Assembly (NCBI GenBank): GCA_937873665.1
Contig: CALMYW010000151.1
Location: 1 to 54,419, forward strand
Origin: an uncultured Sphingorhabdus sp.
GTDB taxonomy: Bacteria; Pseudomonadota; Alphaproteobacteria; Sphingomonadales; Sphingomonadaceae
DNA: 54,419 nucleotides
Direction of reading: 5' to 3'
The notes under the pieces were generated by a model, which saw only the letters and a list, made by a program, of their open reading frames with translations, searched no databases and was not told where the DNA came from. This document shows, piece after piece, positions 50,082 through 54,419 of the stretch (position 1 is its first letter; each line of letters starts with the position of its first letter). The translations under genes and the position numbers were made by a program.

Positions 50082-51542
50082 ATGACATCATTGGAAACAA
50101 ATGCTCTGGAAGCGTGTAATTTTGCCTATCAAGCCCTTTCAAGAGTCACTGAAGCACGAAACAACACTGAGGCTACCGAACTAGCCAAAGCCAAAAATGA
50201 GTCTCCAGAGGCTTTAAAATCGCCCTGGGGAATCATGTTCGATCTGGGTTGGGATTTCAAAGGACTTGCGGGGCATGTCCTGACAAACCGCGTGCTAGAT
50301 CAGATTGCGCCTGACCGGCCGCAGTCAGGGAAAAGAGCGGAAAGCCATCACGTCCGAATGCGGAAGATATTGGCCAATGGTCTTTATGCCTTCTTTTTCC
50401 TCCGGCCTGCCCGCGTTGCCTATTATCGTAAAGGGGATGCGGATTGTTACAGCCGCAAAGACAAGCCCACATGGTATAACGCCAAGTCCTTGAGTAAGGA
50501 CACAGATGCACTCGCTAAAGCTGGCCTGCTACAATGCAACAAGGGCGAGCATGGCAAAGGAACATCGACGTACAAGATCACGCAAAAACTGCTTATTTTG
50601 TCGATGGAGGCTGGCGTGACCGAACGCGATCTTGCCCATGTACTCTGGCGAGGCAGGCTTTTGCGGGTTTATGAAACCAACCGGAAGGGCGGGAAGCTTG
50701 TCGATCTAACATCGACCAAAGAGGCCGACCAATGGCAGGCTCAACTTGAGAGCTTTAATGCTTTTGCGTCACAGCATGAAATTGCTCTCAGTCTTTCAGA
50801 CGAAGAACGGAGACTTGTTTTAGCGCGGCTGAACAACAAACGGCAAAAGGGGTTGCCTGTTTTTTACAGGCCTGCACTGCTACGAACCGGTCTGTACCGC
50901 TCATTCAATCAGAGCAGCTTTTCATTTGGCGGACGCTTGTACGGCGGCTGGTGGCAGCATGATGTTCCCAGAAAATTGCGGGAAAAGATAATTATCGACG
51001 GACAGACAACGGTGGAATTGGATTATTCCTGCTTCCACATCAGGATGCTCTATAATCTGCTTGGCCTGCCTTACGTCGATGACGATGCCTATTTCCTAGA
51101 GGAAGTTGGCGAGCTAGAACAGGATCGTGATCTTCCCAAGGGCTATTACAGGGACGCTATCAAAAGCATAACTCAAGCTCTGATCAACAGTCCTAAAGGC
51201 GTAAAAGGAGAAAGGTGCAAACTGCCTGAGGGTGTATCATTTCATCCTCACTTTACGCGGGCAGAGGTCAGGCAGATGATCGAAAGAAAGCATAAGCCGA
51301 TAGCCTCCTTTTTTGCGACCGGTAAAGGGCTGGAACTGCAACGTATAGATTCTGATTTGGCTTTGCAGATCATCGTCAACCTACAAGAAAAAGGGATACT
51401 CGCTTTGCCGATCCACGACTCATTCATTGTTCAAAATTATAATGAAAATGAATTATTGAATGAAATGAATAATTGTTACAAATACAAATTTAAATACGAA
51501 CCATTCATTAATAAAAAATATACATCTATAAATCTCATATAA
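50082..51542 (+). CDS. Putative single-subunit polymerase-fold protein of the integrative element
   Basis: A 486-residue protein from ATG 50082 (TTG 50067 is also possible). No standard name comes to mind. Residues about 134-166 (WYNAKSLSKDTDALAKAG and following) look like a winged helix. The C-terminal half carries three motifs in the order and spacing of family-A DNA polymerases and T7-type RNA polymerases. Motif A is ELDYSCFHIRMLYNLLG (Asp314). Motif B is YRDAIKSITQALINS (Arg357, Lys361, then Asn369 where Tyr is usual). Motif C is LPIHDSFIVQ (His445-Asp446). FGGRLYGGWWQ precedes motif A. The expected role is replication of the element or primer/RNA synthesis. The last 120 bases are markedly AT-rich. 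The polymerase reading is inference from motifs. Confidence 0.65.
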   Translation: MTSLETNALEACNFAYQALSRVTEARNNTEATELAKAKNESPEALKSPWGIMFDLGWDFKGLAGHVLTNRVLDQIAPDRPQSGKRAESHHVRMRKILANGLYAFFFLRPARVAYYRKGDADCYSRKDKPTWYNAKSLSKDTDALAKAGLLQCNKGEHGKGTSTYKITQKLLILSMEAGVTERDLAHVLWRGRLLRVYETNRKGGKLVDLTSTKEADQWQAQLESFNAFASQHEIALSLSDEERRLVLARLNNKRQKGLPVFYRPALLRTGLYRSFNQSSFSFGGRLYGGWWQHDVPRKLREKIIIDGQTTVELDYSCFHIRMLYNLLGLPYVDDDAYFLEEVGELEQDRDLPKGYYRDAIKSITQALINSPKGVKGERCKLPEGVSFHPHFTRAEVRQMIERKHKPIASFFATGKGLELQRIDSDLALQIIVNLQEKGILALPIHDSFIVQNYNENELLNEMNNCYKYKFKYEPFINKKYTSINLI

Positions 51543-51615
51543 GGGAAACTTTTATTTAAGTATTTATTTACCATTTATAGTGCTTTGTACTTAGCCAAAT
51601 AATGTGTTTGTATAT

Positions 51616-52209
51616 ATGAATCTCGAATCCAACTTGGATGGCGACACTGTATTGCGACGGTCAGCATTTTTTCCATCACCGGGCATTCGTCGGTGTCTCA
51701 CCCGTGAATGGGGACCCGGTCCGCGCGCATTGGTAATCGGCTGCAATCCATCAGACGCTGCAGAAGATCGTGAAGACCCTACTTCAAGATGGTGGAATGA
51801 GTGGTTCCGGCTTTTTGGCTTTGGTGCGTACGATGCAATGAACCTCTGGGCTAAAGTTTCATCTAACCCCAAGCAATGCAAGTGTTGGGCAGATTGGCAG
51901 GGCAATGGTCCATATTGGCAAGCGCGCAATGAGATAGTCTGCCACAATCTTTCGGCGCTGGTTGCCGCAGCAAAGCGGGCTGATCAGGTTTTTGTTTGTT
52001 GGGGCAGCATTGCGTGGGACCATGACTGGGTCGAACATGTTGTAAAAGAAATCCAATCCGGCGAAGCTCCTTGGCCTGATCTTTGGTGCTGGGGAAAAAC
52101 CAAGAGCGGAGCGCCCATCCATCCTATGGCGCGAGGCAAGCACCGCATCTCAAAGGATCAAGAGCCAATCTTGTGGAGGCAGGGCCATGGAAGTGGCTCA
52201 TGCCTTTAG
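51616..52209 (+). CDS. DUF1643 domain-containing protein
   Basis: A 197-residue protein from ATG 51616 (GTG 51604 is possible; neither has a clear ribosome site). The family pattern is present: RRCLTREWGPGPRALVIGCNPSDAAEDREDPTSRWW near residue 25, FGFGAYDAMNLWAKVSSNP near 65, QVFVCWGSIA near 135 and a terminal PIHPMARGKHRISKDQE. DUF1643 proteins are common cargo on plasmids and prophages. Their function is not known to me, although the IGCNPS-type fold suggests nucleotide or base handling. It follows the polymerase-like gene and may be transcribed with it. Confidence 0.82.
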   Translation: MNLESNLDGDTVLRRSAFFPSPGIRRCLTREWGPGPRALVIGCNPSDAAEDREDPTSRWWNEWFRLFGFGAYDAMNLWAKVSSNPKQCKCWADWQGNGPYWQARNEIVCHNLSALVAAAKRADQVFVCWGSIAWDHDWVEHVVKEIQSGEAPWPDLWCWGKTKSGAPIHPMARGKHRISKDQEPILWRQGHGSGSCL

Positions 52210-52315
52210 TCTCCGCAGTTTCAAGGTGAGATTTGTCTCAACCTCAAACGCAAACAAGCTTCTTTAGATAACCTTAAGCGTTGAATGCATTGAGTAATTT
52301 CTGCCACCAAACCAA

Positions 52316-53077
52316 TTAACGAATTTTGGAAACGTTAGCCGTAACGAGGTGCTTCTCCGATCCAACGGTTATAGCAATGGCAACCACCTCATTGTCGGTC
52401 AGCTTTTTAAAAGCAGAAGGAGGAGTATATGCCACAACGCCACCAATAAACCCGCCGGGTGGTATTGTGGTTCGACGAACTAGGCTTTCGAGTGCTTGTG
52501 ATCCACTCAATTGGCGGCCATTGATCGCTTGGGCTACGGCTAAGGATTGCTCTTATGCAGCTTTCTGCTGCTGCTGTGCTAATGCCGGATCATATCCCGA
52601 ATAAGTACCGCTGCCGCTAACACGGCCACCGTTGGCATTTGTACCTGAATAATTGAAGCTTCCCGATGTATATCCATCCGCGCCTTGAGCCGAGAATGCA
52701 CCACCGAGGACAGCGAGAGCTTTCCGACGTTTAATGTCCCTTCTCAGCTTCCCAACGAGTTCCTCATAGGTCGCCATTTGGACGATTTTACCCTTAGAAT
52801 ACTCGATAGTGATATTTTCTGGGCCGAAGGTTACCGGCGCATCAGAACTATTTAGGACAAAAATGCGAAATGTTGATTGCTTGTCAGGAAGAGGGTCTTG
52901 GCTGCTCACCACCGCGACGGTCGATCCCAATTTAACGTCCTCTACAAATTGCATTCCGTTTTGCCAAATTTCCGTCTGACCATTTACTGAATGAATTTCG
53001 AGGCGGTATTGCGCTTTTCCATATGCATCCGCTGTAATGCCAAGGCAGAGCGCAATTGCCAGAACTGCTGTTCTCAT
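52316..53077 (-). pseudogene. Secreted protein gene interrupted by one in-frame TAA
   Basis: From ATG 53077 an Ala/Leu-rich signal peptide (MRTAVLAIALCLGITADAYG) leads a 174-residue product ending QQQQKAA at the stop 52553-52555. The same frame then runs on without another stop for 78 codons to 52316: EQSLAVAQAINGRQLSGSQ, then a conserved-looking PPGGFIGGVVAYTPP beta domain. One nonsense codon therefore splits what looks like a protein of about 253 residues. It could be a mutation (for example CAA or GAA to TAA), readthrough, or a sequencing error. I do not recognise the family; the middle is Gly/Ser/Asn-rich (GSFNYSGTNANGGRVSGSG). Confidence 0.65.
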
Positions 53078-53190
53078 AGGTAGATATCCTTAGATCGCGT
53101 CGATGCTTATTAGCTGCAAGTCAATATTGGGCCAAATGATACACAATTGCCCGTGGACTAAAAGTCATCATTTATGGCCTAAGCTGTCCG

Positions 53191-53423
53191 ATGGACGAGG
53201 AGCTAATCCTTCAAGAACTGGGCAATAGGATCAGGACGCAACGTAAGAGCCTTGGCTTGACGCGAGAGGCGCTTGCTCTGTCTGCCAACGTCGATCGTTC
53301 ATACTATGGTGCTGCAGAGCGGGGAGAGCGCAACGTGACTTTCACGGTGCTATGCCGCTTGTGTGCATCGCCCTGCAATGTGATGTTGCCTTGCTGACCA
53401 TCCGGCTGCCACCAGCCGAATAA
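53191..53423 (+). pseudogene. XRE-family HTH regulator, frameshifted near its C-terminus
   Basis: MDEELILQELGNRIRTQRKS starts a standard XRE helix-turn-helix: LGLTREALALSANVDRSYYG, then AAERGERNVTFTVLCRL. The frame stops at 53395-53397 after 68 residues with an odd CASPCNVMLPC tail. Shifting frame at the TGTG run near 53358 restores the family ending, LCIALQCDVALLTIRLPPAE, stopping at 53423. A two-base slip in TTGTGTGC is the simplest explanation. The DNA-binding part is intact, so a truncated regulator might still act. Confidence 0.7.
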
Positions 53424-53503
53424 TTGCTTGTTCAACAACATACCAGACACTGCTAACTGCAACAGTAACGGTCAAATGGAAGACCAATAACTTGAGTTAG
53501 CTT

Positions 53504-54403
53504 GTGAGGTGTTATTTGGACCCTGTGTCAACAGGTGTAGCTGGGGCGAAAGCGGTGGTTTCAGCAGGCATAAAGCCCACGCTGGAGTTTTTCCGCACGC
53601 AATGGGAAAGGCGCGGCGCGGCCTGTGCCGATCTAAGCACGTTGGGCACCGCAGACAGGGAAATGGATGAAGCTCTTGCCGTCTTGAAGGGCGATGCCGA
53701 GAAGCTGCCTCAAACGATATTGGTTAAGCTCAAAGGTTTTATCTCTGATCGACCGGCGAGCTTTGATTCAGAAAACGCCAGCCATTTCATCTCAGATGAT
53801 CGTGTCATTGCCCTAGTCAAGAGCGCGACACGCAAGACGTTTGGGAACGAGGATGTTTCGGCAGAGCGCCAGGAGGCGCGACAAATTTACGCCTCGCTAT
53901 ATGACGATGAAGCGCCATATGGCGAACGATTGCTCGAGGACGCAATTGCCTTCACATTTGCGACACTAGCAGCGCACCTAACGTCGGGTGACCGGATTCT
54001 TCTTGATGTATTGTCAGGCCAGCACGCTGAAGTGATGGGCGGATTTTCCGCAGTCTTGGAAGACTTAGGAGAAGTCAAAGCGGCGATAGCGAGTGGCGAC
54101 GCAGCCAAGGCCGAGCTTTCCAGCGCAAACATGGAGGGCCAAGTCGAAACGGCGGCTATTGATGCTGCGATCCTCTCAGAAGTTAAGCGGTTGAAACGAA
54201 GGCGCCTTATTCAAGATGATAAATTCATAAAGGACGTCAAAGCCTTCGAAACTCGTCTCAAAGATGGTTTAAGGTTTGGCAGCCCGGCGGTTAGAGCTGA
54301 AGGCTTTCAAGAGATAGCGATAGCCTACATAAGAGACGAACTAATTGCTGAAGCGAAGGCTGTGCTGAACCGCCCCGGGATTGCCGGAGGCCCTAACTCC
54401 TGA
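53504..54403 (+). CDS. Uncharacterised 299-residue cytoplasmic protein
   Basis: The frame starts at GTG 53504 (MRCYLDPVSTGVAGAKAVVS) and stops at 54401-54403. I see no signal peptide, membrane segment or enzymatic motif. It is helical and charged, with a long Ala/Glu/Lys-rich middle (about residues 185-245) that could form a coiled coil. The N-terminus (AGAKAVVSAGIKPTLEFFRTQWERRG) resembles the start of some large NTPase-type proteins of accessory regions. I cannot name a family. GAGGAAGG right after the stop may be the ribosome site of a following gene outside the window, so it is probably the first gene of a cargo operon. Confidence 0.6.
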   Translation: MRCYLDPVSTGVAGAKAVVSAGIKPTLEFFRTQWERRGAACADLSTLGTADREMDEALAVLKGDAEKLPQTILVKLKGFISDRPASFDSENASHFISDDRVIALVKSATRKTFGNEDVSAERQEARQIYASLYDDEAPYGERLLEDAIAFTFATLAAHLTSGDRILLDVLSGQHAEVMGGFSAVLEDLGEVKAAIASGDAAKAELSSANMEGQVETAAIDAAILSEVKRLKRRRLIQDDKFIKDVKAFETRLKDGLRFGSPAVRAEGFQEIAIAYIRDELIAEAKAVLNRPGIAGGPNS

Positions 54404-54419
54404 GAGGAAGGGTCTACGA

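Overview
The window looks like a chromosomal segment of a sphingomonad-type alphaproteobacterium (Sphingopyxis, Sphingorhabdus or Novosphingobium relatives). This is an inference. It rests on the TonB-dependent receptor beside a catabolic operon, the alphaproteobacterial LexA box (GAAC-N7-GAAC) in front of an imuA-imuB-dnaE2 cassette, and the composition and protein style of the housekeeping-like parts. Genus was not determined.

Region 1 (1-15823) is catabolic. After the tail of an unidentified gene and a decayed galactose-1-phosphate uridylyltransferase remnant comes a TonB-dependent receptor, divergent from a GntR/FCD regulator. The regulator is followed by a tight operon: HMG-CoA-lyase-like enzyme, hydantoinase/oxoprolinase A and B subunits, class III CoA-transferase and an isochorismatase-fold amidohydrolase. 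The same TTGTATACAA palindrome lies in the receptor/regulator gap and just before the operon. A convergent minus-strand operon encodes an MhpA-like FAD monooxygenase, a membrane-anchored metallo-beta-lactamase-fold hydrolase, a fumarylacetoacetate-hydrolase-family enzyme and a two-domain VOC (extradiol-type) dioxygenase. It looks like an aromatic meta-cleavage module and is divergent from a TetR regulator with twin operators between them.

Region 2 (about 15824-42137) is a surface-polysaccharide locus. The first four plus-strand genes (MurJ/Wzx-like flippase, AsnB-like amidotransferase, acyltransferase 3, AT-rich polytopic protein) meet a 15-gene minus-strand operon that starts with a BY-kinase (Wzc type) at 38234. 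That operon encodes a near-complete CMP-legionaminic-acid-type pathway: PglF-like dehydratase, CBS-aminotransferase fusion, PglD-like acetyltransferase, NeuC/LegG, NeuB/LegI and NeuA/LegF. It also carries a HisH-HisF-PseA/WbpG triad, which implies an acetamidino or amide decoration, plus SDR and Gfo/Idh oxidoreductases, a PglC-like initiating transferase, one GT-B glycosyltransferase and an HpcH/HpaI aldolase. Divergent from it lie an O-antigen ligase/polymerase-like gene, a TPR protein and a UDP-glucuronate-epimerase-like gene. No Wza-type exporter is visible.

Region 3 (42200-48058) is the SOS mutagenesis cassette imuA-imuB-dnaE2. The dnaE2 frame stays open through three separate palindromic repeat insertions.

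Region 4 (48129-54419) is the left end of an integrative element inserted in a tRNA-Gly(GCC) gene. It holds a 3' tRNA fragment (attL), clustered TGGGG sites and a tyrosine integrase, then a small HTH protein with a perfect-consensus promoter. After these come an unusual protein with family-A/T7-type polymerase motifs, a DUF1643 protein, a secreted-protein gene broken by one in-frame stop, a frameshifted XRE regulator and an unrecognised 299-residue protein. The element continues beyond the window.
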